39,989 bases of DNA from JBASRP01 sp044866075 (lineage in GTDB: Bacteria; Actinomycetota; AC-67), in NCBI GenBank assembly GCA_044866075.1, contig JBIOTQ010000090.1, positions 1-39,989 of the forward strand, in the 5' to 3' direction. Below, piece by piece: positions 28,705-36,759 of this stretch. The translations under genes were made by a program, and so were the position numbers. The notes under the pieces are model-generated. The model saw nothing but the letters and a program-made list of their open reading frames with translations, was not told the origin of the DNA and did not search any database. The first letter of the stretch is position 1. Every line of letters starts with the position of its first letter.

Positions 28705-30036
28705 TCAACCCCGGACCGCCTTCCTCAATCCGGGCGCGATCCGTGCGAGGCCGTTGATGATGCGATCCGCGGCGTCGCCGTCGCGGGGATCGGTCAGGTT
28801 GCCGAGGATCCGGAACGCGAACCGCATCAAGGTCTGGTTCGGAAGCCCGTACTTTGTCAGGGCTCCCATCACGCTCGCGTGGCCGATCAGCCGGACGAAA
28901 ACACGGCCCATGATGAAGTAGCCCTCGTAGGCGTCGCGGACCCGCTCGGGATACGCGCGCAGCGAACGCGGATCACCGCTGGTAAGGGCCTCGCCGGCGA
29001 CCTCGGCCGCGATCTTGCCGGTCTCCATCGCGTAGGCGATCCCCTCGCCGTTGAAGGGGTTCACGACCCCCGCGGCGTCCCCGATCACCATCAGGCCGGG
29101 CCGCGCGAGCGGTGTCCGGTTGAAGCCCATCGGCAGCGGGCCCCCGCGCGGCTTCCCGATCCTGTTTTCGGGCGTGAACCCCCACACCGGGGGCATGCCG
29201 GCCAGCCACTCGTCGAGCAGGCGCCGGTAGTCCACCGTCTGGAAGTACGGGCTCGTCGAGAGCAAGCCGAGCCCGACATTCACCGTCCCGTCGGGCAGCG
29301 CGAAGATCCAGCCGTAGCCGGGCAGGAGATCGTCGCCACGCCAGAGCTCGAGGTAGCTCTCGAGGTACCGGAGCTCGTCCGCGCGCGGGCTACGGTAGTA
29401 GCCGCGCACGGCGACGCCCATCGGGCGGCCGGGGATGCGACGGCCGCCGAGTGACATCGCGAAGCGACTCGACGCGCCGTCGGCGGCGATCACGACCGGC
29501 GCGTCGACGCGCGCGCGATCGCCGGTGCGCGCGACCTCGACACCGGTGATCACGCCCGCCGCGTCGGTGACCGGCGCCTCGACGCTCGTCCCCTGCCAGA
29601 TCGTCGCACCGGCGTCGCGCGCGTGATCGAGCACCAGCGAATCGAAGTCGAGGCGCGTCCGTACGAGGCCGTAGTGCGGCATCGAGTGCAGCTCGGGCCA
29701 CGGAAGGTCGAGCACGACACCGGAGCCGACGATGCGCAAGCCGTCCGCGCGCGCCCACTCGGGCCCCTCTGTCTTGATCCCCATGTCGTCGAGACACTTG
29801 ACGGCTCGGGGCGTCAGGCCGTCGCCGCAAACCTTCTCCCGCGGGAACGTCGCCTTGTCGACGACGAGGACGTTGCGTCCGGCGCGCGCCAGCCAGTACG
29901 CGGCCGTCGCCCCACCCGGACCGCCGCCCACGACGACGGCGTCGAACGAGGCGTCGCGCAAGGGCGGGCCGACCGATGTGGGCGTCGTCCGCTTGCGGCG
30001 GCGCGTGCTCCCCTTCGCGGTGGTTCCCGGCACCAT
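28705..30036 (-). CDS. Geranylgeranyl-reductase-family flavoprotein (menaquinone side-chain reductase-like)
   Basis: A 443-residue FAD-dependent oxidoreductase. The dinucleotide-binding GGGPGG is at 37-42, GDGLTPRAVK follows, and the second FAD motif is VIGDAAGVVNPFNGEGIAYA. The family reduces double bonds of isoprenoid chains. In actinobacteria the member MenJ partly saturates the menaquinone tail, which fits the company of two complex I operons. The ATG at 30036 is preferred: the frame can be opened at GTG 30060, but that codon lies within a perfect Rex operator at the predicted transcription start. Chlorophyll or archaeal-lipid roles are unlikely here. The exact substrate is inferred. Confidence 0.82.
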   Translation of the reverse strand: MVPGTTAKGSTRRRKRTTPTSVGPPLRDASFDAVVVGGGPGGATAAYWLARAGRNVLVVDKATFPREKVCGDGLTPRAVKCLDDMGIKTEGPEWARADGLRIVGSGVVLDLPWPELHSMPHYGLVRTRLDFDSLVLDHARDAGATIWQGTSVEAPVTDAAGVITGVEVARTGDRARVDAPVVIAADGASSRFAMSLGGRRIPGRPMGVAVRGYYRSPRADELRYLESYLELWRGDDLLPGYGWIFALPDGTVNVGLGLLSTSPYFQTVDYRRLLDEWLAGMPPVWGFTPENRIGKPRGGPLPMGFNRTPLARPGLMVIGDAAGVVNPFNGEGIAYAMETGKIAAEVAGEALTSGDPRSLRAYPERVRDAYEGYFIMGRVFVRLIGHASVMGALTKYGLPNQTLMRFAFRILGNLTDPRDGDAADRIINGLARIAPGLRKAVRG

Positions 30037-30044
30037 CTCCCCGC

Positions 30045-30062
30045 TTGTGAAGGCTTTCACAA
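30045..30062. promoter_or_regulatory. Rex operator at the isoprenoid reductase promoter
   Basis: TTGTGAAGGCTTTCACAA is an exact match to the Rex consensus TTGTGAAnnnnTTCACAA (7-bp perfect inverted repeat, 4-nt centre). It starts 3 nt downstream of the candidate -10 and so covers the transcription start. Rex represses respiratory genes when NADH/NAD+ is low and releases DNA when NADH rises. Confidence 0.8.
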
Positions 30063-30065
30063 ATC

Positions 30066-30095
30066 AGTCTACGTCCCGGTGGCGGCCGGAGACAA
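30066..30095 (-). promoter_or_regulatory. Candidate promoter of the isoprenoid reductase gene
   Basis: On the minus strand, TTGTCT (30095-30090), 18 nt, then TAGACT (30071-30066). The 18-nt spacing is the same as in both nuo promoters. It lies in the 65-nt gap after the luciferase-like gene, so the reductase can be transcribed separately from the cytochrome operon upstream. Confidence 0.5.
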
Positions 30096-30101
30096 CGCAG
30101 C

Positions 30102-31127
30102 TCAGCGCAGGGCGGCGATGACCGTGGAACCGAAGGTCTCGATCTGCTCCGCGGCCAGGTCGAACGGGGTGCCCGGCGGCGCGAGGATCACCGAGCAGAA
30201 GGTGTCGGCGAAGCCGAGCGAATCGATCTCGCGCAGGTGCGGCCCGAGCGTGTCGACGATCTGCTCGCGGCTGCCACAGAGTGCCCCGGACCGCGTCGCG
30301 TCCTCCCACTGCGCGGCGGTGTCGCGCGCGTTGGAGACATCCCGCCGTCCCATCCCCCAGAGCGCGTACGACCCGCGTACGTGCAGCAGACCATCGCGGA
30401 TCCGCGCCCAGCCGTCGTTCGCGTCGGTTCCCATCCCGACCGGGATGAACATGCCGAACCGATACGGCCCGTCGATCCCGAGCCGCTCGCGGATCCCGAG
30501 CATCTCCTTCGCGCGTTCGACGCCGGACTCCGGCGACCCGGTCGACGGCGGGAAGTGACCGTCCGCCATGCGCGCCGCGCGCTCGAGCGCGAGCGGTGTG
30601 CCGCCGCCCAGCCAGATCGGGATCGGATGCGCCGGCGCGGGGCGGACGACGACGTCCTCGTAGGACAGATGCGTTCCTCGGAACGAGAAGTGCTCGCCGC
30701 TCCAGGCGAGCCGCAACACCTCGACGAATTCCTCCAGCCTCTTCCCACGACCCTTCGTCGGCACCCTGAACATCTGGTACTCGTGCGGCGCCCACCCGAG
30801 GCCGAGTCCCAGGTTCACGCGTCCTCCCGCGATGTTGTCGACGACCGCGGCGTCCTCGGCGATGCGCAGCGGGTTGTGGAACGGCGCGAGCATGACCGCC
30901 GTGCCGACCTCGAGACGTTCCGTCTTCGCGGCGACGGCCGATAGGAACGGAAGGAGCGATGGGTTGTAGCCGTCCTCGGCGCCGTGATGCTCGGCGAGCC
31001 AGAACGACGAGAAGCCGGCGCGTTCGGCGATGCGCGCGAGCTCGAGGGTGTCCGCGTACAGCTGCGCGTGGTCGCGCTTATCCCATGGCGGGATCTGAAG
31101 CGTGAACTGCCCGAGGCCGAACTTCAC
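30102..31127 (-). CDS. Luciferase-like (LLM class) flavin-dependent oxidoreductase
   Basis: A 341-residue TIM-barrel protein of the bacterial luciferase superfamily, which uses FMN or coenzyme F420. It opens with KFGLGQFTLQIPPW and contains GFSSFWLAEHHGAEDGY, GTAVMLAPFHNPLRIAEDAAVVDNI (here as two adjoining halves) and LGLGLGWAPHEYQMF, all typical. The GTG at 31127 starts directly at the first strand. Frame further upstream is shadow. It follows the small FixP_N-like gene by 11 nt in the same direction and is apparently part of the cytochrome operon. The substrate and cofactor cannot be told from sequence, and no link to cytochrome maturation is known to me. Confidence 0.8.
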   Translation of the reverse strand: MKFGLGQFTLQIPPWDKRDHAQLYADTLELARIAERAGFSSFWLAEHHGAEDGYNPSLLPFLSAVAAKTERLEVGTAVMLAPFHNPLRIAEDAAVVDNIAGGRVNLGLGLGWAPHEYQMFRVPTKGRGKRLEEFVEVLRLAWSGEHFSFRGTHLSYEDVVVRPAPAHPIPIWLGGGTPLALERAARMADGHFPPSTGSPESGVERAKEMLGIRERLGIDGPYRFGMFIPVGMGTDANDGWARIRDGLLHVRGSYALWGMGRRDVSNARDTAAQWEDATRSGALCGSREQIVDTLGPHLREIDSLGFADTFCSVILAPPGTPFDLAAEQIETFGSTVIAALR

Positions 31128-31138
31128 GCTACGCGCCG

Positions 31139-31330
31139 CTAGAGCCGCAGGAACGCGGCGGGCGTCTGGAAGGTACCGGTGTCGGTGACCGTGTATGTGA
31201 TCAGGTAGTAGAGGCCCCACGCGATGATGCCGACGATCACGGCGAGGAGCCACGCCGGGACGCGGTTCTGCGCGATGCGGATGCCGCCGATCTCTTTCAT
31301 CTTCTCGATGCGACGGAGGCGCGCCATCAT
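31139..31330 (-). CDS. Small single-helix protein resembling the N-terminal domain of CcoP (FixP_N)
   Basis: A 63-residue protein with a basic N-terminus, a membrane helix (about 25-46, RVPAWLLAVIVGIIAWGLYYL) and a short outer tail. The PxWL-helix pattern resembles the FixP_N segment of CcoP, the cbb3 oxidase subunit, but the two heme-binding domains that follow in CcoP are absent. The ATG overlaps the CcoO-like stop (ATGA), with AAGGAGGG directly before. A second ATG one codon on has better spacing. The position after ccoN- and ccoO-like genes supports a role as a structural subunit. Confidence 0.6.
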   Translation of the reverse strand: MMARLRRIEKMKEIGGIRIAQNRVPAWLLAVIVGIIAWGLYYLITYTVTDTGTFQTPAAFLRL

Positions 31331-31830
31331 CCCTCCTTGCACGTCAGGCGCAGGATGTACGCCGCAAGCGCTTGGAGCTCTTTCGTGGACAGGTAGCCGT
31401 ACTTCGGCATGGTCGAGTGCTCGACCTCCGACTGCGGGCTCCGCAGATGGCGCACCTGCCAGTTGGGATCGTCCTCCCGGTCGCCGGCGCACGTGAGGTC
31501 CGGCCCGAGGCGCAGCATGCCGATCAGGTTCGGCGCCTCGTTCGCGTAATCGCCGGCTTCGGAGGGCCGGCCGGCGAGCCCCGAGTCGGAGAACGTGTTG
31601 CGCACGCCTTGGGTGTGACACGAGAAACACCCTTCGCGGATGTAGAGCGCGCGGCCTTGGATCGCGAGCTCGTCGAACCTGCGAGCCTTCCCGAGGGCTT
31701 CGGAACCGTTCGCCGGGTCGGTGATCGGGAGGACCACCGCGACGAAGAACGCGAGCCCGAGACAGAGGATCGTCCCGCCGGCCACGACGCCGGCGCCGAC
31801 CGCGCCGCGCTCCGATCGGAAGCGGCTCAT
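31327..31830 (-). CDS. CcoO-like membrane-anchored monoheme cytochrome c
   Basis: A 167-residue protein with an N-terminal membrane anchor (about 11-36) and one class I cytochrome c domain. CFSCH (68-72) binds heme, and Met141 in STMPKYGYLS is the probable sixth ligand. GRALYIREGCFSCH and NWQVRHLRSPQ parallel CcoO of cbb3 oxidases. The ATG overlaps the stop of the CcoN-like gene (ATGA), so the two are made together. The heme site is intact although the partner CcoN has lost its ligands, so this cytochrome must donate or accept electrons elsewhere. Confidence 0.85.
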   Translation of the reverse strand: MSRFRSERGAVGAGVVAGGTILCLGLAFFVAVVLPITDPANGSEALGKARRFDELAIQGRALYIREGCFSCHTQGVRNTFSDSGLAGRPSEAGDYANEAPNLIGMLRLGPDLTCAGDREDDPNWQVRHLRSPQSEVEHSTMPKYGYLSTKELQALAAYILRLTCKEG

Positions 31831-33377
31831 GCCGACGCTCCCACCGGTTCCGGCGTCGGCGCCTCGAACGGAAGCGTCTCCACCTCGGCGTCGACACCTG
31901 CCGTGCTCGTGCGCATCAGGTGCGCGACGAACACGAACAGACCGAACGCCACCAGCGCGCCGCCGCCGATCCGCAGGATGTAGAGCGGCCGCGTCGCGAG
32001 CGTCGTGATGAACCAGCGGTCGCCGACGGCGTTCACCTGAGACGATTGCACGCCGGCGATCGCCGTCTCGCCTTGCACCACACCGGCGACCGACGTCGCG
32101 ACAACCACCGTCGCGAGTCCGATCACCTGGGTCCAGAGCTGGCGCGACGCCCAGGTCGCCGAGTAGAGCGCCCGCCCGATGATGCGCGGGAACTGGTGGT
32201 AGACGAGCGCGATCAGGAAGAAACCGAGGCCGCCCATCAACGCGTCGCGTGCGGCGATGTCCCACGCCGTGTGCCCGACGACGTTCTGAACCGAGCGCAA
32301 CGATCCCACGGCGATCTGCGCCGTGCCGAGGACGAAGAACAGTGTGCCCGCGACGACGAACTTGAGCGCCGGTTCGGCGATCACGCGATCCCACGCGCCG
32401 CGCAGCGTTCCCCAGAAGTTCGCGAGCACACACAGGGCCGGGATCACCAGCCAGACGGCGAACGTAATCGCGGTCGTCTCGAGGTAGTCCTGCCCGGGAC
32501 CTTCGATCGCCCAGATCTGGCCGATCCAAGGCGCGGCGAACACGAAGGACCAGAACCCGATCAGCGCCAGACGCTCCGAGTAGATCGGCCGTCCCGCCGC
32601 CTTCGGTAGGACGTAATACGCGGTGCCGATCCCCATCATCGTGATGCCGGCGAGGGTTCCTGCGATCGCGAACCCGGCGACGATCTGCTGATCGACGCCG
32701 ACGTACCACGGTGCCGCGAGGTTCCCGAACGCGTACGTCGCCGGCAGGACGATCACGGCGGCGAGGAAGTACCAGAGCGACGGCGCCAGATCCTTCTCCT
32801 TGCGCCGCGCGATCGTCGCGACGACGTTCTGCAGGACCATCAGCATCACGTTCAGCAACAGGATGTCGATCGGCCACCACAGCTCGAGACCGTTGATGCC
32901 TTGCGTCCGTCCGACCAGCAACAACACGACGCCGGCCAGCACGACCTGGTCGAGCAGGACGACCGTCTGCGCGCCGATGCGCTCGCTCCAGAGCTTCGTC
33001 CCGGTGAGACGCGGAACGATCGCGAATATGGCGCCGGTGAAGCCGGTGAACAGCACACCCCACGTCAGCACCGCGGTCTCCGCGCCGGCGAGCCGACCGA
33101 AGCTCATCCACGGGAACTGCGCGAGCAGCTTCGGGAACACGAGCTTCACCGCGAGGAGGAGCGCCAGCAAAAGCGCCACCGCGAACCAGATGATCGACGA
33201 GATGATCGCGTACTTCGCCGCCGAATCCGGCTTCGTCGGCAACATCTTGGGAAACCGCGCCAAGATCGGCTCCACGTACTTGTTGCGCAGCGCCTCGACC
33301 TTCGCGCGCATCTCGGCCCGCCGCGCGCGGATCGCCTCGCCGACCGAGGGGTGACGAACGCCCGTCTTCGGCGGCAT
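31827..33377 (-). CDS. CcoN-like heme-copper oxidase subunit I homologue lacking all metal ligands
   Basis: A 516-residue polytopic protein that parallels cbb3 subunit I along its whole length, for example LVFPKLLAQFPWMSFGRL, YYVLPKAAGRPIYSERL and TLRGAWDRV. Every ligand position is changed. The low-spin heme histidine of TM2 is Glu100, the first CuB histidine is Ile238, the CuB His-His pair is Trp284-Ile285, and the GHVH heme pair falls on Ala376/Asp378. Only four histidines remain (9, 369, 394, 486), and none sits at a ligand position. It has a 50-residue basic N-terminal extension. The ATG follows GGGGGAG at 40 nt from ccsB. It cannot be an ordinary oxygen reductase; a structural or scaffold role is a guess. 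Confidence 0.85.
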   Translation of the reverse strand: MPPKTGVRHPSVGEAIRARRAEMRAKVEALRNKYVEPILARFPKMLPTKPDSAAKYAIISSIIWFAVALLLALLLAVKLVFPKLLAQFPWMSFGRLAGAETAVLTWGVLFTGFTGAIFAIVPRLTGTKLWSERIGAQTVVLLDQVVLAGVVLLLVGRTQGINGLELWWPIDILLLNVMLMVLQNVVATIARRKEKDLAPSLWYFLAAVIVLPATYAFGNLAAPWYVGVDQQIVAGFAIAGTLAGITMMGIGTAYYVLPKAAGRPIYSERLALIGFWSFVFAAPWIGQIWAIEGPGQDYLETTAITFAVWLVIPALCVLANFWGTLRGAWDRVIAEPALKFVVAGTLFFVLGTAQIAVGSLRSVQNVVGHTAWDIAARDALMGGLGFFLIALVYHQFPRIIGRALYSATWASRQLWTQVIGLATVVVATSVAGVVQGETAIAGVQSSQVNAVGDRWFITTLATRPLYILRIGGGALVAFGLFVFVAHLMRTSTAGVDAEVETLPFEAPTPEPVGASA

Positions 33378-33417
33378 CCTCTACTCCCCCACGAGCCCCG
33401 TCATCGACGCGTCGCGA

Positions 33418-34389
33418 TCACACGCCGGCGTAGGAGTGCAGGCCGACGATCCACAGGTTCACCACGTAGTACGTGACCCACAGGGAGATGAAGCCGGCGC
33501 CGGCGACGAAAGCGGCCTTGCGTCCGCGCCATCCCGCCGTCGCGCGCGCGTGCAGGTACCCGGCGTAGATCGTCCACGTGATGAACGCCCACGTCTCCTT
33601 CGGGTCCCATCCCCAGTAGCGTCCCCACGCCTTCGAGGCCCAGATCGCGCCGGCGATCACGGCGAAGGTCCAGATCGGGAACGCGATCGCGTGCGTGCGG
33701 AACGCGAGCGTGTCGAGCTTCTCGGCGGTGGGGAGCCGCGCCCAGAACCCGCCGAGCGCGCTCTCGCGTTTCGTCGGCTCGGCTTCCGATCCGACGTAGT
33801 CTGCGGGGAAGCCCTCTTTCTCGTGCACGCCCGGTCCGGCGTACGCGGCGCCGACCGTGCTACCGCCGAACGGGGCGCTCTGCGCGCGACGTTCAACCCG
33901 GTCCTTCAACAGGTAGAGCACCGTGAAGATGAACGCGATCGAGAACGTGGCCGACGCCGTGATCGCCGCGATCACATGGACCTTCAGCCACCACGAGTTC
34001 AGCGCCGGCACGAGCGGTCCGGCCGGCGCGTACAGCTTGCGGCCGAACGCCAGCGTGACGAGCGCGAGCGCCATCGTGAACCCGCCGAGCTCACGAAGGT
34101 GCAACCGCCCGTAGACGAAGATGAGGTACCCGGCGACGACGAGCAACGCGATCATCGACGAGTACTCGTACATGTTGCCCCACGGCACCCGTCCGGCTGC
34201 GAGGCCGCGCGTCGAGATCGACGCTGCGTGCGTCACCGCGCCCGCCGCAGCCAGGACGGTCGCGATCGTCGACGCGCCCTTACGCCGGTACGCGAAGGCC
34301 ACGACGTATCCGGCCATCGACAGCGCGTAGATGACGAGCGCGACCCAGAAAAGGGTGTCGGATGTGCTCGCGAGACCGGAGTTAGTCAT
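33418..34389 (-). CDS. ccsB: Cytochrome c biogenesis protein CcsB (CcsA/ResC family heme transporter)
   Basis: A 323-residue polytopic protein that, with ResB, moves heme across the membrane and attaches it to CxxCH motifs (System II). The tryptophan-rich WGRYWGWDPKETWAFITW (255-272) is the family's WWD heme-binding motif. His54, His138, His233 and His318 are candidate heme ligands in membrane helices. An Arg/Gly-rich loop of about 60 residues (165-220) interrupts the middle. The ATG overlaps the resB end by 8 nt. A 40-nt gap separates it from the CcoN-like gene. Confidence 0.92.
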   Translation of the reverse strand: MTNSGLASTSDTLFWVALVIYALSMAGYVVAFAYRRKGASTIATVLAAAGAVTHAASISTRGLAAGRVPWGNMYEYSSMIALLVVAGYLIFVYGRLHLRELGGFTMALALVTLAFGRKLYAPAGPLVPALNSWWLKVHVIAAITASATFSIAFIFTVLYLLKDRVERRAQSAPFGGSTVGAAYAGPGVHEKEGFPADYVGSEAEPTKRESALGGFWARLPTAEKLDTLAFRTHAIAFPIWTFAVIAGAIWASKAWGRYWGWDPKETWAFITWTIYAGYLHARATAGWRGRKAAFVAGAGFISLWVTYYVVNLWIVGLHSYAGV

Positions 34390-35911
34390 CGCGCGTCTCG
34401 CTCCGTGCCAGGTCCCGGCCGAGGTTCCGCACGATCTGTTTGAACTCCTCTTCGAATGCGCCTTTGCGCTGGAGGGCCTGGCCGGCCACCTCGACGCGCG
34501 ATCCCGCGACGTCGGGAACTGCGCGGACCCAGACCCGCCGGCGCGAACTATACAGGGCGGGAATCAGGCCCACCAAGATGAGCACCGCCGCAGCCAGCAT
34601 GAATGGCGTTCCCGGATCCGCGGCGACGAGGAGCACGGAGAATTGCCGGAGATCGGGGAACGACACAGTGATACCGTCGCCGATGTCGACGGTGCCGCCA
34701 AGCGGCACCCCACCCGGCTCCCCCTGAGCCAACGCTGTTTTGTCGAGGGCGTAAACGGACTGAGCGCGATCGAGACCCAGATCTCCTCGATATGGGGCGA
34801 AGAAGAGCACCGGATGTCTTGGAAGCGGCGAGCGGTTGAAGGGCTCTGAGTTCTCCGTTGTGTCGAGATCCTGGAAGAAGTACAGCTCAAGGCCGAGCTG
34901 ACTCGGCTTGGTCTGCGGCACCTTGACGACCCCGATGCGGAAATCTCCGCGTCTTTCCGGGAGCGTGATCACCGGCGCGTCCGAGAGCACCTTCCCGTTC
35001 TGCGCTACGACAACCCGTGGGGCCCATCCCCAGTCGGCCTGGAACACGCTGACGCCGCGGTAGACCAGCGGCTCGTTCACACGTATGCGCGTCCGACGTA
35101 CGAGGCGGTCATCGTCGTACAGTCGCACGTGGGAGACGAAGTCCTTCGGAAGGAAGTCCGGGCGATAGCTCACCGCGAAGTCGTCGAGTTGGACGGAAAA
35201 GCCGCGGTGCCGGTCACCGAAGAACCGTCCCTCATGGAGGTTGTCGTACGACACATTCGTGTCGGTAAAGCGATCGCCTTCGACGACGGCGACCTGTCCC
35301 GTGAAGCCGAATCCTTTCCCCAGCACGATCCCGACCAGCAGGATCAGGAACGCTGTGTGGAAGATGATCGAGCCCGCTTCGCGCAGGTGGCCTTTCTCGG
35401 CGGCGATCGTGCCGTCCGCGCGCACGGTCCGGAACCGTCCGCGCCGCAGCACCCGGTCGGCCTCGGCAAGCACGGCATCGGGCGGCTCGTCGACGAGGTT
35501 CGCGTGGTACTGCGGAAACCCGTCGAGGGGACCGCCGGTACGCGGCCGGGAGCGGATCTGCCGGAAAAGCGCGCGGTAGCGCGGCACGATGCAACCGACG
35601 ACGCTCACGAGCAGAAGGATGTAGATCGCCGTGAACCACCACGAGCCAAACACGTCGAAGAGACCGAACTTCTCCGCAAGAGGAACCCAGGACGAATGCG
35701 CGCGGATCCATTCCTGGACCCGGAGCTCGTTCGCCGGACGCTGCGGGATCAGCGAGCCGACGGACGCACCGGCCGCGAGGATGAACAGCAGGATCAGCGC
35801 GGTCCGCATCGTTCGCAGACGTCGCCAGCCCTCCTTCGCTATGCGCCAGGGCGTGATCCGCTGGCGCGGCGGCGGCGGCGCGGCGGGCGGGGCGGCCTCG
35901 GCGGTCTGCAT
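34382..35911 (-). CDS. resB: Cytochrome c biogenesis protein ResB (Ccs1)
   Basis: A 509-residue System II synthetase subunit that works with CcsB to deliver and ligate heme. Three N-terminal membrane helices (about 38-55, 90-112, 190-212) and one near the C-terminus (about 435-455) enclose a large outer domain, as in the family. The segment NEPLVYRGVSVFQADWG is characteristic. ATG 35911 (MQTAEAAPPA) starts a Pro/Ala-rich cytoplasmic leader 2 nt after the ccdA stop. The longer open frame upstream is ccdA shadow. Confidence 0.92.
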   Translation of the reverse strand: MQTAEAAPPAAPPPPRQRITPWRIAKEGWRRLRTMRTALILLFILAAGASVGSLIPQRPANELRVQEWIRAHSSWVPLAEKFGLFDVFGSWWFTAIYILLLVSVVGCIVPRYRALFRQIRSRPRTGGPLDGFPQYHANLVDEPPDAVLAEADRVLRRGRFRTVRADGTIAAEKGHLREAGSIIFHTAFLILLVGIVLGKGFGFTGQVAVVEGDRFTDTNVSYDNLHEGRFFGDRHRGFSVQLDDFAVSYRPDFLPKDFVSHVRLYDDDRLVRRTRIRVNEPLVYRGVSVFQADWGWAPRVVVAQNGKVLSDAPVITLPERRGDFRIGVVKVPQTKPSQLGLELYFFQDLDTTENSEPFNRSPLPRHPVLFFAPYRGDLGLDRAQSVYALDKTALAQGEPGGVPLGGTVDIGDGITVSFPDLRQFSVLLVAADPGTPFMLAAAVLILVGLIPALYSSRRRVWVRAVPDVAGSRVEVAGQALQRKGAFEEEFKQIVRNLGRDLARSETRDD

Positions 35912-35913
35912 GG

Positions 35914-36759
35914 CTAGATCGGCGGCGTGAACCGGACGAGCCACCGTCGGACCGGACTGAGGATCGTGTTCCAGTAGTCGGTGACCAGAAGGATCCCGAT
36001 CGAGAGCAGAAACGTCCCACCGATGAAGACGAGCGTTCGCATGTGCCGCCGCAACCACGCGATCGCGCGAGCGGCGCGGCTGAACGCGATACCGCCGAGC
36101 ACGAACCAGATGCCGTGACCAAGCGAGAAAGCCAGCAGCAGGATCGCGCCGCGCAGCCCCGATCCCTGCGTCCCGGCGATGACGAAGACCGTCGCAAGCC
36201 CCGGCCCAACGCATGGCGTCCACCCGATGGCGAACGCCGCCCCGAGCGGGAACGCACCCGCCACGCCCGCTCTCGGCCGAGCATCGAGACGTCGCTCCAT
36301 CCCCATGACACGCGCGAACGCGAGCCCGACGCGCGCGGGAGGTGCACGGAGTCCGCCCTCATCGCGCCAGCGCTGGAGCGTGCGGACGGTCAGCGTCGAA
36401 AGAAACGCGAGCCCCATGAGGATGACGAAAACACCAGCGATCCGGGTCACGACCGAGAAGTGATCGAGCACGAACCCGAAGCTGTCCACGGCACTGGCCG
36501 TTGCGTAGCCGAGCAAGGTGAAGACGGCGGCGAAGCCGAGCACGAACAAGATCGTTCCGAGGACGACGCGGCTACGGTGCTCGCCGCTTTCCAGTTCCTC
36601 CCCACTGACACCGGACACATATGACAGATAGCCGGGCAGAACCGGGAGGACGCACGGCGAGAAGAACGAGACCATCCCGACGACGAAAGCGACGAGGATG
36701 CCCGCCGGCCCGGCGATCGCTCCTTCCACGCCGCTCGTTTGCGCGAGGACGACCGTCAA
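35914..36759 (-). CDS. ccdA: Thiol-disulfide transporter CcdA
   Basis: A 281-residue membrane protein that passes reducing power from cytoplasmic thioredoxin to the outer face, where TlpA/ResA-type proteins keep apocytochrome CxxCH cysteines reduced. Cys36 (SPCVLP) and Cys183 (TPCVGP) in helices 1 and 4 are the redox pair. A basic loop of about 40 residues separates the two halves. The start is TTG, overlapping the tlpA stop (TTGA). Its place between tlpA and resB is the canonical System II grouping. Confidence 0.92.
   Translation of the reverse strand: MTVVLAQTSGVEGAIAGPAGILVAFVVGMVSFFSPCVLPVLPGYLSYVSGVSGEELESGEHRSRVVLGTILFVLGFAAVFTLLGYATASAVDSFGFVLDHFSVVTRIAGVFVILMGLAFLSTLTVRTLQRWRDEGGLRAPPARVGLAFARVMGMERRLDARPRAGVAGAFPLGAAFAIGWTPCVGPGLATVFVIAGTQGSGLRGAILLLAFSLGHGIWFVLGGIAFSRAARAIAWLRRHMRTLVFIGGTFLLSIGILLVTDYWNTILSPVRRWLVRFTPPI

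Noticed and set aside
28674..28710. tRNA-like T-arm suggested by the text around GGAATCGAAGCC
   Set aside because: No acceptor stem, D-arm or anticodon arm can be folded around it.
31827..33377. Functional cbb3 cytochrome c oxidase
   Set aside because: Family resemblance is clear, but no heme or copper ligand histidine is present, so oxygen reduction by this protein is not supported.
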